Notes under the pieces: generated by a model
What the model was told of the DNA's origin: nothing
Databases searched by the model: none
The model's input: only the letters and a program-made list of their open reading frames with translations
Shown here: piece by piece, positions 8,898 to 18,819 of the stretch
Position numbering within the stretch: position 1 is the first letter of the stretch
Layout of the letters: every line of letters starts with the position of its first letter
Program-made: the position numbers and the translations under genes
DNA from: Aestuariivivens marinum
GTDB lineage: Bacteria > Bacteroidota > Bacteroidia > Flavobacteriales > Flavobacteriaceae
Direction of reading: 5' to 3'
NCBI RefSeq assembly: GCF_022662175.1
Contig: NZ_JAKMCR010000001.1
Location: forward strand, 310,001 to 374,000
DNA: 64,000 nucleotides

Positions 8898-9602
8898 ATG
8901 ACACCAAAAGACAAACTCGCAGCACAACGCATTTATATTTTGCTAGGTGCGCTATTTATAACCTCATTGGTTGTCTCCAACCTGATCTTTCAAAAATTCT
9001 TTTATTGGTATCCTTTTGATATTGAATTTTTTGGCAGTAAGCTTTTTGAAATATCGGTGGGCATATTACCCTACCCTCTTACCTTTTTAATCACCGATTT
9101 AATTAGTGAGATTTATGGCAAAAAACGAGCTAACGATGTTGTGGTTACCGGAATATTTGCATCGCTGTTTTCCTTGTTAATCATTTTGGTGGCTAGTAAA
9201 GTTCCTGCAACATCATGGTCTTATGTTAATGATGAGTTGTTTACAAAAGTATTTGGAAACTCAGTCATAGCAGTTTTTGCTAGTATGCTTACCTACTTAT
9301 TTGCCCAGTTTATTGATATACAGATTTATCATTTTTGGAAAAGATTAACTCAAGGTAAATATTTATGGCTTCGTAATAACTTTTCTACTTGGTTTTCCCA
9401 ATTTGTTGACACCTTTACTATAGTGTTCTTACTATGCTCTTTTGGTATCATTGAATGGGTAAACTTTAAAGGATTGCTAGTTAGTGGCTTTTTATTTAAA
9501 GTAATTGTAGCGGCTTGCGATACACCTTTTTTATATATTGGTGTTTACTTTTTTAGAAGAAGATTTAAGTTAAAAGTAAATGAAGAGATTGATTTGCTCT
9601 AA
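8898..9602 (+). CDS. queuosine precursor transporter (YhhQ/VUT family)
   Basis: The 234-residue protein has about six membrane helices and the family blocks TSLVVSNLIFQKFF, ILPYPLTFLITDLISEIYGKK near 55-75, and FAQFIDIQIYHFWKR followed by WLRNNFSTWFSQFVDT. The YhhQ family imports 7-deazaguanine queuosine precursors (preQ0 or preQ1) across the inner membrane. It is divergent from the folK-dNK gene, with about 85 bases between starts. Confidence 0.87.
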   Translation: MTPKDKLAAQRIYILLGALFITSLVVSNLIFQKFFYWYPFDIEFFGSKLFEISVGILPYPLTFLITDLISEIYGKKRANDVVVTGIFASLFSLLIILVASKVPATSWSYVNDELFTKVFGNSVIAVFASMLTYLFAQFIDIQIYHFWKRLTQGKYLWLRNNFSTWFSQFVDTFTIVFLLCSFGIIEWVNFKGLLVSGFLFKVIVAACDTPFLYIGVYFFRRRFKLKVNEEIDLL

Positions 9603-9716
9603 AACTTCAAACCTTAACAAAATGATAAGATACATTTTTCAACCTTTAACAACTTTTCTACGTATATTCTTTTGAGCTAAATTTCAAAAAAATAAGATCC
9701 TATAAATCCCCAATAT

Positions 9717-9810
9717 GAAATGAGACATAACAGGAAGTTGATACCAACCTAAATGATTATTGGCGAATTACATCTGACCTATAAAAACCATAAAATTTAA
9801 ACAGATGAAA
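9717..9810 (+). repeat. 94-bp dispersed repeat, copy A
   Basis: This sequence matches 27568-27662 at about 88% identity, in the same orientation, from GAAATGAG through TATACCAACC-like and GATTATTGG blocks to AAACAGATGAAA. The last six bases are the start ATG and second codon of the AsmA-like gene, so it forms the whole proximal 5' leader. Confidence 0.85.
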
Positions 9811-12489
9811 AAAAATTTTAAAATCATTGGCATTACACTATTAATTGTTCTAGGACTTCTAATAGCAATTCCCTTTGCCTTTCAAGGCAAAATAACTGAT
9901 ATGGTTAAAAAGGTTATAAATGACAACCTTAATGCTAAAGTGGAATTTAATGATGTTAGCTTGAGTTTTATTAGAAGTTTTCCAAAAGCCCATGTAAACG
10001 TTAATGATTTGGTCATTACAAATTTTGAACCTTTTAAGGATGAAACTTTAGCCACTGCCAAAGGCATTGCTTTTAGCATGTCTATTAAAGAATTGTTTAA
10101 GGACATCAACAAAGAACCTATAGTTATTAACTCCATAAGTGTTGATGAGGTTTTATTGGCTTTAAAAACTGATGAATTTGGAAATAACAATTACGATATC
10201 ACTAAAACCGATAATACAGTATCTCCTAAAGGCAATAAAAATAACTTTGCTTTAAATATTGAAGATTACAGCATAAATAATAGCGCATTAACTTATATTG
10301 ATGAAGGCACCAATGTATCCGTTTATATTACTAAACTTAACCATGCTGGTCATGGTATTTTTTCTTCAGAAACTTCGGAATTGGAGACCACCAGCGAAGC
10401 TAATGTTAGTTTAAGTATAGACAGCACGAATTATTTGAGTAACAACACTATTAAACTAGATGCTTTAATTGGATTAGACTTAAGCAACAACACCTATACT
10501 TTTAAAGAAAACCAAGGGTTTATAAATGAATTGCCCATTGAATTCAAAGGTCATATACAGCAATTGGATAACGGACAGGATATCGATATTACTTTTGAAA
10601 ATCCTGAATCTGATTTCAAAAATTTCCTAGCTGTAATACCTAAGGTATATTCGAAAAATATTGAAAATGTTCAAACTACCGGTGATTTTAAAATAAAAGG
10701 TACTATAAAAGGACTAAGTTCTGAAGAAACCATTCCCAACTTTGACATTTCCATTACCTCAAATAACGCTTCCTTTAAATACCCTGACTTACCAAAACGA
10801 GTTAGTAATATTAATATTAGCACCTTTATAAAAAACACTACTGGGAACGTCGATGACACTTTTGTTGATATTAAAACACTAGATTTTATAATTGACGGTG
10901 ACGTTTTTAAATCGTCTGCAACTTTAAAAAACCTTACCAAAAACATGTTGGTGAATGCTAACATTAATGGAGTTTTAAACTTAGCTAACATTGCTAAAGC
11001 CTACCCCATAACATTAGAAACCCCTTTAACCGGTATTTTAAGAGGTAACTTCAATACGGCTTTCGATATGAAGGCTATTGAAACCAATGCTTACGCCCGG
11101 ATTAAAAACAGTGGCTCTGTAAGCATTACTGATTTTATTTTTTCATCTGAAGCTATTGCAAACCCAATTCACATTACAGAAGCCAATATGGACTTTAATA
11201 CAGGCACGGTATCTCTAAATAATTTTAAAGTCAAAACGGGTGATAGTGACTTAAACGCTACAGGAACCATTAAAAATCTATTAGGTTTTTTGTTAAGTGA
11301 CGGTAATTTGCAAGGCGATTTTAAAGTCAACTCATCACTATTTAAGGTTAGTGATTTTATGACTGAAAATGTAGCAACCCAAAAGAAGAAAATCATTAAC
11401 GAAGATGAATCATTAAAAATTCCAGCCTTTTTGGATTGCACCATAAATGCTAATGCAAATACTGTTGTTTATGATAATTTGAACTTAAAAGATGTTAAAG
11501 GTACCCTTGTCATAAAAGATCAAAAAGCATCTTTATATAACTTGACCTCTAGCATGTTCGATGGTGCTCTGGCCTTGGCAGGTGATGTAACAACTAAAGG
11601 TAAAACCCCTAATTTTAACCTAAACTTAAACGCCAACGATTTTGATATTGCCAAATCTTTTAATGGTATGGAACTACTTCAAAATTTGGCGCCTATCGCC
11701 AAGCTGCTTCAAGGTAAACTAAATACCAATATCACTTTAAAAGGAAATTTAGACAACGATTTCTCTCCTGTTTTAAGTTCGGTTACAGGAAATGCCTTAG
11801 CAGAATTGTTAAGCACTAAGTTCAATACAGATCAATCCAAACTAATTAGCAGCCTTGAAGGTGCACTAAATTTTATAGATTTTGACACATTAAATTTAAA
11901 CGATTTAAAAACGCAATTTGAATTTGCCGATGGCAAAGTTGCCGTTAAACCATTTAAATTGAAATATGAAGATATTGCTATTGAAATTTCGGGCACTCAC
12001 GGTTTTGATAAAACTGTAGACTACAAAGCTATTTTTAATGTCCCCACTAAATATTTGGGCAGTGATGTTAACCGCCTTATTGGTAAAATAGATATGGTTG
12101 AAGCCAATAGCCTTTCTATCCCCGTTACGGCCAAAATAACAGGTTCTTTCACCAATCCGACTGTTAAAACAGACCTTTCGAGTGGCGTTAAAAACTTAAC
12201 ACAACAACTCATAAAAATCGAAAAGCAAAAATTGCTCAATCAAAGCAAAGACAAGGTAAAAAATATGTTAGGAGATATTGTTGGCGCTAACAAAACAAAA
12301 ACGGATTCCATAAAGAAACTGCAAGATAATTCGGTTAAAGATATATTAAGTGGCATCATAAAACCCCAGGGTACTCAAACCGACTCCATACCAACCGATT
12401 CAACAAAAACACCAGAGAAAAAAATTAAGAATGTTTTGGGTGGTTTATTAGGTGGGCAAAAGAAAACACAGAAAGATACGGTAAACTAG
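9805..12489 (+). CDS. AsmA-family envelope protein
   Basis: The 894-residue protein has an N-terminal membrane anchor (residues 8-27) and then an AsmA-like body: FNDVSLSFIRSFPKAHVNVNDL near 48-70, repeated beta-rich segments, and an AsmA_2-type C-terminal region near 640-780 with GNALAELLSTKF and NLNDLKTQFEFADGKV. AsmA-like proteins span the periplasm and are linked to lipid movement and outer-membrane biogenesis. The last 90 residues are a charged low-complexity tail rich in Lys, Thr and Asp (KTDSIKKLQD and similar). It is monocistronic. Which of the several AsmA paralogues it is cannot be told. Confidence 0.85.
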   Translation: MKKNFKIIGITLLIVLGLLIAIPFAFQGKITDMVKKVINDNLNAKVEFNDVSLSFIRSFPKAHVNVNDLVITNFEPFKDETLATAKGIAFSMSIKELFKDINKEPIVINSISVDEVLLALKTDEFGNNNYDITKTDNTVSPKGNKNNFALNIEDYSINNSALTYIDEGTNVSVYITKLNHAGHGIFSSETSELETTSEANVSLSIDSTNYLSNNTIKLDALIGLDLSNNTYTFKENQGFINELPIEFKGHIQQLDNGQDIDITFENPESDFKNFLAVIPKVYSKNIENVQTTGDFKIKGTIKGLSSEETIPNFDISITSNNASFKYPDLPKRVSNINISTFIKNTTGNVDDTFVDIKTLDFIIDGDVFKSSATLKNLTKNMLVNANINGVLNLANIAKAYPITLETPLTGILRGNFNTAFDMKAIETNAYARIKNSGSVSITDFIFSSEAIANPIHITEANMDFNTGTVSLNNFKVKTGDSDLNATGTIKNLLGFLLSDGNLQGDFKVNSSLFKVSDFMTENVATQKKKIINEDESLKIPAFLDCTINANANTVVYDNLNLKDVKGTLVIKDQKASLYNLTSSMFDGALALAGDVTTKGKTPNFNLNLNANDFDIAKSFNGMELLQNLAPIAKLLQGKLNTNITLKGNLDNDFSPVLSSVTGNALAELLSTKFNTDQSKLISSLEGALNFIDFDTLNLNDLKTQFEFADGKVAVKPFKLKYEDIAIEISGTHGFDKTVDYKAIFNVPTKYLGSDVNRLIGKIDMVEANSLSIPVTAKITGSFTNPTVKTDLSSGVKNLTQQLIKIEKQKLLNQSKDKVKNMLGDIVGANKTKTDSIKKLQDNSVKDILSGIIKPQGTQTDSIPTDSTKTPEKKIKNVLGGLLGGQKKTQKDTVN

Positions 12490-12533
12490 TAAAATGGCTG
12501 CAAAATGGTTTAAACCTTTCTGTTCTTTGGACA

Positions 12534-12554
12534 CTTTCCCGTAATAAGGGAAAG
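12534..12554. terminator. hairpin between convergent genes, possible terminator
   Basis: CTTTCCC and GGGAAAG are separated by seven bases between the AsmA-like gene and the converging DUF2797 gene. There is no strong T-run, so termination activity is uncertain. Confidence 0.35.
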
Positions 12555-12580
12555 AAACAACTTTTAATAGAAAAGATACC

Positions 12581-13375
12581 TTAACGAATAGATATTTTAA
12601 CCACAACACCCTCATTGGCGCGGATATTAAATACCGTTTCATCTTCAAAAATGAGGTACTGTCCTTTTACGCCAACCAATTTATCTTTATAATCCAACTG
12701 TTTTACAATATTTAAGCTTTTAGGCTTTTCAGGAAATTTAATCACTGGAAAGTCTAAGTTGGTTTCGGTATTCGTTTCTATGAAATAGTCCTTAACCTCA
12801 TCAGGAATGTATTGTTTTAATCGCTCACGCCATGCTACCAAATCTTCATCCTTAATCTCATTTTTAAGCATAGTACGCCAATTAGTTTTATCACTCACAT
12901 GGTCTTTTAATGCTACTTCGGTAATTCCAGCCAAATAACGATTAGGAACTTCTACTATTTCAATAGCTTCATGCGCCCCTTGGTCAATCCATCGGGTAGG
13001 TACTTGATTTTTTCGGGTTACTCCCACTTTTACATTACTAGAATTAGCTAAATAAACAATATGAGGCTGCAATTGAACTTGTTTTTCATATTCCAAATCG
13101 CGGTCTTCCTTTCCTAAATGCGCTGTGCTTAATTCAGGGCGCATGACCCAATCGGCTGCTTGGGGCACTTCATAAAAACACTGTTTATCAAATCCTTGAC
13201 GGTATATAGGCTTATCTACGCCACAGTTTAAACATTGATACTTAACAAATTGAATAGTTATGGTTTTATTGAGCAACTGATTTATATTGATGAAGTCATT
13301 TTCAAACACCAAATAATATTGGATAGGTTTAGAAAACTCGGTTTCCATTTTTGTTAAAACACCTTGATAGTACAT
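12581..13375 (-). CDS. DUF2797 family protein
   Basis: The 264-residue protein matches the DUF2797 architecture: an N-terminal beta region, a CLNCG cysteine pair near 48-51 with a further Cys in FDKQCFYE, and a central PHIVYLANSSNVKVGVTRKNQ block followed by PTRWIDQGAHEA, which resembles a GIY-YIG nuclease core (VYLA...VKVGVTR). The catalytic competence of this GIY-YIG-like part is unclear. No function is known to me for the family. It converges on the AsmA-like gene and diverges from the GH3 gene. Confidence 0.78.
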   Translation of the reverse strand: MYYQGVLTKMETEFSKPIQYYLVFENDFININQLLNKTITIQFVKYQCLNCGVDKPIYRQGFDKQCFYEVPQAADWVMRPELSTAHLGKEDRDLEYEKQVQLQPHIVYLANSSNVKVGVTRKNQVPTRWIDQGAHEAIEIVEVPNRYLAGITEVALKDHVSDKTNWRTMLKNEIKDEDLVAWRERLKQYIPDEVKDYFIETNTETNLDFPVIKFPEKPKSLNIVKQLDYKDKLVGVKGQYLIFEDETVFNIRANEGVVVKISIR

Positions 13376-13417
13376 TAAAAAAAAGTATTATTTTAGGATT
13401 TTAAAGATAATATAAAT

Positions 13418-14932
13418 ATGTCAATTCCATTAGTAAATTCTATTGCTTCTTGGTTTTTAAAGAAGCGGTTTCATCAAATTGAATTGTTTCTTAAATACCC
13501 CCATGAAGTTCAAAACGAACTACTTTTAAGTCTTTTAGACTTTGCAAAGCATACCGAAATTGGCAAACAATATGACTTTGCTTCTATTAAAAATTACGAC
13601 ATTTTTGCCGAGCGCATCCCCATAAAAAATTACGAAGGTTGGCAAGACACCATAGAACGCTCCAGGCGAGGGGAATCTAATATTTTTTGGCCTACTCCAA
13701 TAAAATGGTTTGCCAAATCCAGTGGCACAACGGGCTCTAAAAGCAAATTTATTCCTGTTAGTGAAGAATCGCTTGAAGATTGTCATTATGCTGCCAGCAA
13801 GGACTTGCTATGCATGTATTTAAATAACAATGAGGATTCTCAATTATTTACCGGTAAAAGCCTTCGATTAGGTGGAAGCAAGGAATTATATAAAGAAAAT
13901 GGAACCGTTTTCGGTGATTTATCAGCCATATTAATTGACAATATGCCTTTTTGGGCAGAATTTAGCAGTACCCCAAGCAATAAAGTTTCTTTAATGAGCG
14001 ATTGGGAACATAAAATGCAGGCCATTGTTGATGAAACTATTCATGAAAACGTTACCAGTCTTGCTGGTGTACCCTCATGGATGCTTGTACTCCTTAATAA
14101 TGTTCTTGAAACTTCAGGTAAGATTAATTTATTTGAGATTTGGCCTAACCTAGAAGTGTATTTTCATGGAGGCGTAAGTTTTACACCATATATAAATCAG
14201 TACAAAAACATACTGCCCAAAAGCAATTTTAAATATTACGAAATTTATAATGCTTCAGAAGGGTTCTTCGCCATTCAAGACCAGAATAATTCTGATGAAT
14301 TGTTACTCATGCTGGATTATGGCATTTTTTACGAATTTATTCCTATGGATATTTATGCCACAGAACAAGAAAAAGCTATTCCTCTTAGTGACGTAAAACT
14401 CAATATAAATTATGCGGTTATTATAACAACCAATGCTGGTTTGTGGCGTTACAAAATAGGGGACACGATTAGGTTCACTTCGCTTAGCCCCTACCGCATT
14501 AAAATTTCGGGTAGGACCAAACATCACATTAATGTTTTTGGTGAAGAGTTAATCATTGAAAATGCAGAAGAAGCACTTAAAAAAGTATGCAAGCGTACCA
14601 AAGCTGATATTGTAGATTTTACTGCGGCTCCAATCTTTATGGACGGCAAAGAAAAAGGAGCACATGAATGGCTCATTGAATTTAAAACTCCTCCTAAGGA
14701 CATTAATTATTTTACAGAGTTATTTGACAATGCCTTAAAAGCCTTAAACTCAGACTACGAGGCAAAACGATACAACAACATGACCTTAAACAAACCAACG
14801 ATTCATGTGGCACGCCAAAACCTTTTCTACGACTGGTTAAAACAAAACAATAAGTTGGGGGGACAACATAAAATACCCAGATTATCCAACACTAGAATTT
14901 ACTTAGAGGAGCTCTTACACCTAAATCAGTAA
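13418..14932 (+). CDS. GH3-family acyl-adenylating protein
   Basis: At 504 residues this matches the GH3 auxin-responsive promoter family, ANL-type acyl-acid amido synthetases. The ATP-binding P-loop is KSSGTTGSKSKFIPVS near 104-119; YEIYNASEGFFAIQD near 280 contains the adenylate-binding segment; a C-terminal cap with RTKHHINVFGEEL follows. Plant GH3 enzymes join acyl acids to amino acids; the substrate in Bacteroidota is not established. Its ATG is 42 bases from the divergent DUF2797 start, so regulatory sequence is shared. Confidence 0.85.
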   Translation: MSIPLVNSIASWFLKKRFHQIELFLKYPHEVQNELLLSLLDFAKHTEIGKQYDFASIKNYDIFAERIPIKNYEGWQDTIERSRRGESNIFWPTPIKWFAKSSGTTGSKSKFIPVSEESLEDCHYAASKDLLCMYLNNNEDSQLFTGKSLRLGGSKELYKENGTVFGDLSAILIDNMPFWAEFSSTPSNKVSLMSDWEHKMQAIVDETIHENVTSLAGVPSWMLVLLNNVLETSGKINLFEIWPNLEVYFHGGVSFTPYINQYKNILPKSNFKYYEIYNASEGFFAIQDQNNSDELLLMLDYGIFYEFIPMDIYATEQEKAIPLSDVKLNINYAVIITTNAGLWRYKIGDTIRFTSLSPYRIKISGRTKHHINVFGEELIIENAEEALKKVCKRTKADIVDFTAAPIFMDGKEKGAHEWLIEFKTPPKDINYFTELFDNALKALNSDYEAKRYNNMTLNKPTIHVARQNLFYDWLKQNNKLGGQHKIPRLSNTRIYLEELLHLNQ

Positions 14933-15112
14933 CCCTGCTTATTTAATCGACTAACGGCATGCCTTAAAGTCTTTTGACGATTATTTGTTCGCCTTATCTA
15001 AAAGCTTTAAAAAACTTTTGAAGGGCAATTATTTAAGTCTATTTTTAGACTATAAATTATTAATAGCATTGATAAAATTCCTCATAATGATTATTATTTA
15101 ATTATATCCATA

Positions 15113-15149
15113 CAAAGAAAAACCACGCTTTTGGCGTGGTTTTTCTTTG
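15113..15149. terminator. strong bidirectional terminator between GH3 and clpX
   Basis: CAAAGAAAAACCACGC and GCGTGGTTTTTCTTTG form a 16-bp perfect stem around a TTTTG loop. It separates the converging GH3-family and clpX genes and has T-runs on both strands. Confidence 0.9.
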
Positions 15150-15167
15150 TATATCAATGTAAATATT

Positions 15168-16400
15168 TTAAGACACCGCTTTTAATTTCTTTAGAGTTGT
15201 CTTTGTTAATTTTTCCTCAGCATAAAGTTTTGTAACATTAAATTTCTTCTCGTCGCTACTTGGCAATTCAAACATAGCATCTGTTAAAATCTCTTCACAA
15301 AGTGAACGCAATCCACGGGCACCTAGCTTATACTCAATGGCTTTATCAACAATAAAATTTAAAGCCCCATCAGTAATACTAAAATCAATGTCATCCATGG
15401 CAAACAGTTTTTTGTACTGCTTGATAATAGCATTTTTAGGTTCTGTTAAAATAGCTCGTAATGTTTTGGCATCCAATGGATCCATGTAAGTAAGAACAGG
15501 TAAACGCCCAATGATTTCTGGGATGAGTCCAAAATCCTTTAAATCTTTTGGAATGATATATTGCAACAAATGGTTTTGATCTACAACGTCATCCGACATT
15601 GAAGCACTATAACCCACCGCCTGCATGTTTAAACGTTTTGAAATGATGCGTTCAATGCCATCAAAAGCACCACCCGCTATAAAAAGAATATTTTCGGTAT
15701 TCACCTCAATAAACTTTTGGTCTGGATGTTTTCTACCACCCTTTGGGGGTACGTTAACAACAGTTCCCTCTAAAAGTTTCAATAAGGCCTGTTGCACACC
15801 TTCTCCCGAAACATCTCTGGTTATGGAAGGGTTATCACTTTTACGGGCAATCTTGTCAATCTCATCAATAAATACAAGTCCTTTTTCGGCTTTATCCAGA
15901 TTATAATCTGCAGCCTGTAATAAACGTGTTAGAATACTTTCTACATCTTCTCCAACATAACCCGCTTCTGTTAACACTGTAGCATCTACAATGGCCAAAG
16001 GCACATTAAGCATCCGAGCTATAGTTTTGGCCATAAGTGTTTTACCTGTTCCTGTTTGCCCCACCATGATGATATTACTTTTTTGAATATCAATATCGTC
16101 ATTAGACTGTGGTTGCAACAAACGCTTATAGTGGTTATATACTGCTACCGACATTACTTTTTTTGTGGCTTCTTGACCTATAATGTAAGTATCTAAAAAG
16201 TCCTTTATCTGTTGTGGTTTACGCAGTTTAAGCTCAGCCGATAGATCACTACTGTCGCTTTGCTTAGATTCTTCTATTACAATACCATGAGCCTGCTCGA
16301 TACACCTATCACAGATATGTGCGTCCAACCCAGCAATTAACAAGTTGGTTTCTGGCTTTTTTCTACCACAAAACGAACATTCTAATTCTTCTTTTGCCAT
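15168..16400 (-). CDS. clpX: ATP-dependent Clp protease ATP-binding subunit ClpX
   Basis: The 410-residue protein begins with the ClpX zinc-binding domain (CSFC at 8-11 and CDRC at 30-33). The AAA+ module follows with Walker A GQTGTGKT near 113, Walker [11 protein letters not shown] near 175, and [13 protein letters not shown]-like C-terminal parts. The ClpP-contacting loop is present as IGRLPV with LTYMD after it. ClpX unfolds tagged substrates and feeds them to ClpP. It is downstream of clpP in the same direction with a 65-base gap, so they probably form one operon. Confidence 0.97.
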   Translation of the reverse strand: MAKEELECSFCGRKKPETNLLIAGLDAHICDRCIEQAHGIVIEESKQSDSSDLSAELKLRKPQQIKDFLDTYIIGQEATKKVMSVAVYNHYKRLLQPQSNDDIDIQKSNIIMVGQTGTGKTLMAKTIARMLNVPLAIVDATVLTEAGYVGEDVESILTRLLQAADYNLDKAEKGLVFIDEIDKIARKSDNPSITRDVSGEGVQQALLKLLEGTVVNVPPKGGRKHPDQKFIEVNTENILFIAGGAFDGIERIISKRLNMQAVGYSASMSDDVVDQNHLLQYIIPKDLKDFGLIPEIIGRLPVLTYMDPLDAKTLRAILTEPKNAIIKQYKKLFAMDDIDFSITDGALNFIVDKAIEYKLGARGLRSLCEEILTDAMFELPSSDEKKFNVTKLYAEEKLTKTTLKKLKAVS

Positions 16401-16465
16401 TAATTACTTTTTTAATCCCTCTTAAACCCTCATTTCTAAGGCAATATAAAACTACAAATTTTATT

Positions 16466-17140
16466 TTAATTCCTTGTCAAAACCTCATCTATCATACCAT
16501 ATTCCTTAGCTTTATCGGCTTTCATCCAATAATCCCTGTCACTATCATTATATATTTTGTCATAATCTTGTCCAGAGTGCTTACTTATGATTTTATAAAG
16601 TTCTTCCTTTAGGGTTAATATTTCCCTAGCTGTAATTTCTATATCACTGGCTTGTCCTTGTGCTCCACCTAAGGGTTGGTGAATCATTACTCTGGAATGG
16701 GTCAATCCACTACGTTTTCCTTTTTCTCCAGCACATAACAACACGGCTCCCATAGAGGCTGCCATACCTGTACAAATGGTGGCTACGTCTGGTTTGATAA
16801 ACTGCATGGTATCGTAAATCCCTAAACCTGCATAAACACTACCTCCTGGAGAATTAATATATATTTGAATATCCTTTGAAGCGTCTACACTTTCTAAAAA
16901 CAACAACTGTGCCTGAATAATGTTTGCTACCTGATCATTTATAGCTGTACCCATAAAAATGATACGGTCCATCATTAAACGGGAAAAAACATCAAAAATA
17001 GCAATGTTCATCTGGCGTTCTTCAATAATGTTTGGCGTTAAATTAGTAGGGTACATGCTACTTATTATTTTATTATAGTATGTGCTACTAATGCCTTGGT
17101 CTTTTATCGCGAATTTTTGAAATTCCTTTGCGTAATCCAT
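16466..17140 (-). CDS. clpP: ATP-dependent Clp protease proteolytic subunit ClpP
   Basis: The 224-residue serine peptidase has the catalytic Ser in [12 protein letters not shown] (S129), the His in [14 protein letters not shown] (H154), and the Asp in NDSDRDYWM near 199. [16 protein letters not shown] forms the substrate-binding strand. ClpP assembles into a double heptamer and degrades proteins delivered by ClpX. The first 30 residues probably include a cleaved propeptide. Confidence 0.97.
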   Translation of the reverse strand: MDYAKEFQKFAIKDQGISSTYYNKIISSMYPTNLTPNIIEERQMNIAIFDVFSRLMMDRIIFMGTAINDQVANIIQAQLLFLESVDASKDIQIYINSPGGSVYAGLGIYDTMQFIKPDVATICTGMAASMGAVLLCAGEKGKRSGLTHSRVMIHQPLGGAQGQASDIEITAREILTLKEELYKIISKHSGQDYDKIYNDSDRDYWMKADKAKEYGMIDEVLTRN

Positions 17141-17170
17141 AATATATTTTTGTTTTTTAATTCGGTTAAC

Positions 17171-17300
17171 TTAAAATACGTCATTCTAAATGCGCCATGC
17201 AGTGTGTGTTGAAATGAAATAAAAATTCCTAGAAGCGAGGCATGGAATCTCAAACAAAAGATAAGCTCTTCGCTTACACCCTGAGTGACAATGAACTAAT
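17171..17300. repeat. degenerate palindromic-repeat material between tig and clpP
   Basis: GTCATTCTAAATGCG near 17180 and CCTGAGTGACAATG near 17280 resemble decayed arms of the GTCATTCTGA-type intergenic repeats seen intact at 29431-29512. No gene is visible. Confidence 0.4.
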
Positions 17301-17371
17301 TTTTATTCGGGCAAACTAATTAATTATTTACCCCGAATAAAAAAGCGCTTAAACCAAATGAGTTTAAGCGC
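17301..17371 (-). terminator. tig terminator with a second nested inverted repeat
   Basis: On the minus strand GCGCTTAAACTCAT and TTGGTTTAAGCGC pair (17371-17345) and run into a T-rich tract. Directly beyond, TTTTATTCGGG (17301-17311) pairs with CCCGAATAAAA (17332-17342), a second stem that shares the T tract. Confidence 0.75.
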
Positions 17372-17397
17372 CTAAATATAATGAATTATTATTTGAT

Positions 17398-18726
17398 TTA
17401 TTTGTCGCCGTAGACTTCTTTAACAAAGTCTTCATAACTCAATTCTTTTACCTTGATATTTGCTTTTTCTTTGTAAACTTCCAATAATTTCTGACTTATT
17501 AATTGTTCTGAAATACGACGGGCTTCTTCTTGATTGGACAACACACGAGCTGCAATATCGTCTAATTCCTTATCAGAAGGATTCATTTGTCCAAATTGAG
17601 CCATTTGCGCTTTAATCATCTGTCTTGCATGATTCTTAATATCATCCATGGTCACTTTAATGTTATTGTCTTCAATAAGCTTTCCTTCAATTAATTGATA
17701 ACGCAAGCTCTTTTCTGACTTTTCATACTCTTCTTTAGCCTGTTCTGAGTCCATTTCCTTTTCACCTGAAGCCTGTAACCATTTTGTTAAAAATTCAGCA
17801 GGCAAATCAAACTTTGTATTATCAACCAAATATTCGGTAACATCATTCAACAACTTTTGGTCGGCTTGTTGCACAAATTGCTTTTCGGCATCCTCTTTTA
17901 TTTTTGTTTTCAATTCGGTTACCGACTTTACCACATCCTTACCAAAAAGTTTATCAAATAATTCTTGATCTAAATCGGCTAATTCGCGCTTATTGATTTC
18001 TGTAATAGTAAAAGTTACTTCAATATCCAAGCCGTGAACTTCATCATGTCCTAGTTTCAAGGCATGCATCAACTCATGTTCATCATCAAAAAGTCCTTTT
18101 GTTTTTAATGTTATAACATCACCAACTTTAGCACCAACAAACTTCTTTTCGGTAGCTTTACCCTTAAATTTATCTAAAGTTAAAGTAACCGTATTGTCTA
18201 TTTCTTTTTCTTCGTTTTTATAAGCACCTGTTACCTCACTATCCTTTTCAACTACATCCTGAGAGACTAACTTACCGTACTGTTTTTGAATACGCTCTAC
18301 TTGCTCACTTATCATTTTATCATCGGCAACAATATTGTAATGGGTTATAGCCTTTTTACTTTTAAGATTGACTTCAAATTCAGGAGCTAACCCTAACTCA
18401 AATTCAAATGTAAACGCATCGGCATCCCAATCGATGTTATCCTGTGGCTTTGGAAGTGGCTGCCCTAAAACATCCAACTTTTCTTCGGTAAGATATTTGT
18501 TTAATGCGCCTTGCAATAGTTTGTTTACTTCATCGACCAATACTGCCTTACCATATTGCTTTTTCACCATACCCATTGGCACATGTCCTTTTCTAAAGCC
18601 AGGAATGTTTGCCGTTTTACGATAATCTGTTAAGATTTTTTCAACCTTATCACTGTAGTCTTCTTTAGCAATATCTACTTTTACTACCGCATTCAATGCA
18701 TCAACGTTTTCTCTTGTAATATTCAT
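17398..18726 (-). CDS. tig: trigger factor (ribosome-associated chaperone)
   Basis: The 442-residue protein begins with the trigger factor ribosome-binding domain, including the signature IPGFRKGHVPMGMV (41-54). A reduced FKBP-like region (about 150-245) and a helical C-terminal arm domain follow. Trigger factor binds nascent chains at the ribosome exit tunnel. tig upstream of clpP and clpX in one orientation is a conserved order, although the terminator behind tig suggests clpP-clpX have a separate start. Confidence 0.93.
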   Translation of the reverse strand: MNITRENVDALNAVVKVDIAKEDYSDKVEKILTDYRKTANIPGFRKGHVPMGMVKKQYGKAVLVDEVNKLLQGALNKYLTEEKLDVLGQPLPKPQDNIDWDADAFTFEFELGLAPEFEVNLKSKKAITHYNIVADDKMISEQVERIQKQYGKLVSQDVVEKDSEVTGAYKNEEKEIDNTVTLTLDKFKGKATEKKFVGAKVGDVITLKTKGLFDDEHELMHALKLGHDEVHGLDIEVTFTITEINKRELADLDQELFDKLFGKDVVKSVTELKTKIKEDAEKQFVQQADQKLLNDVTEYLVDNTKFDLPAEFLTKWLQASGEKEMDSEQAKEEYEKSEKSLRYQLIEGKLIEDNNIKVTMDDIKNHARQMIKAQMAQFGQMNPSDKELDDIAARVLSNQEEARRISEQLISQKLLEVYKEKANIKVKELSYEDFVKEVYGDK

Positions 18727-18764
18727 GTTTTAAACTATAATATTAGATAACCAAAATCGGGATG

Positions 18765-18795
18765 CAAAAGTATAATATTTTTTGCATCCCGACAA
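18765..18795 (-). promoter_or_regulatory. predicted tig promoter (TTG-N20-TACTTTTG)
   Basis: On the minus strand a -33 TTG (18795-18793), a 20-base spacer and a -7 TACTTTTG (18772-18765) match the Bacteroidota primary sigma pattern. The start site would be about 30 bases before the tig ATG. The spacer and -7 box lie within an inverted repeat, TCGGGATGCAAA to TTTGCATCCCGA (18758-18792). Confidence 0.65.
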
Positions 18796-18819
18796 AGTTT
18801 TAATTGCTTGATTTTGAAG

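Noticed and set aside
12581-13375. A second repeat-associated GIY-YIG nuclease
   Set aside because: Only a GIY-YIG-like core within a larger DUF2797 protein; no palindromic arms flank it.
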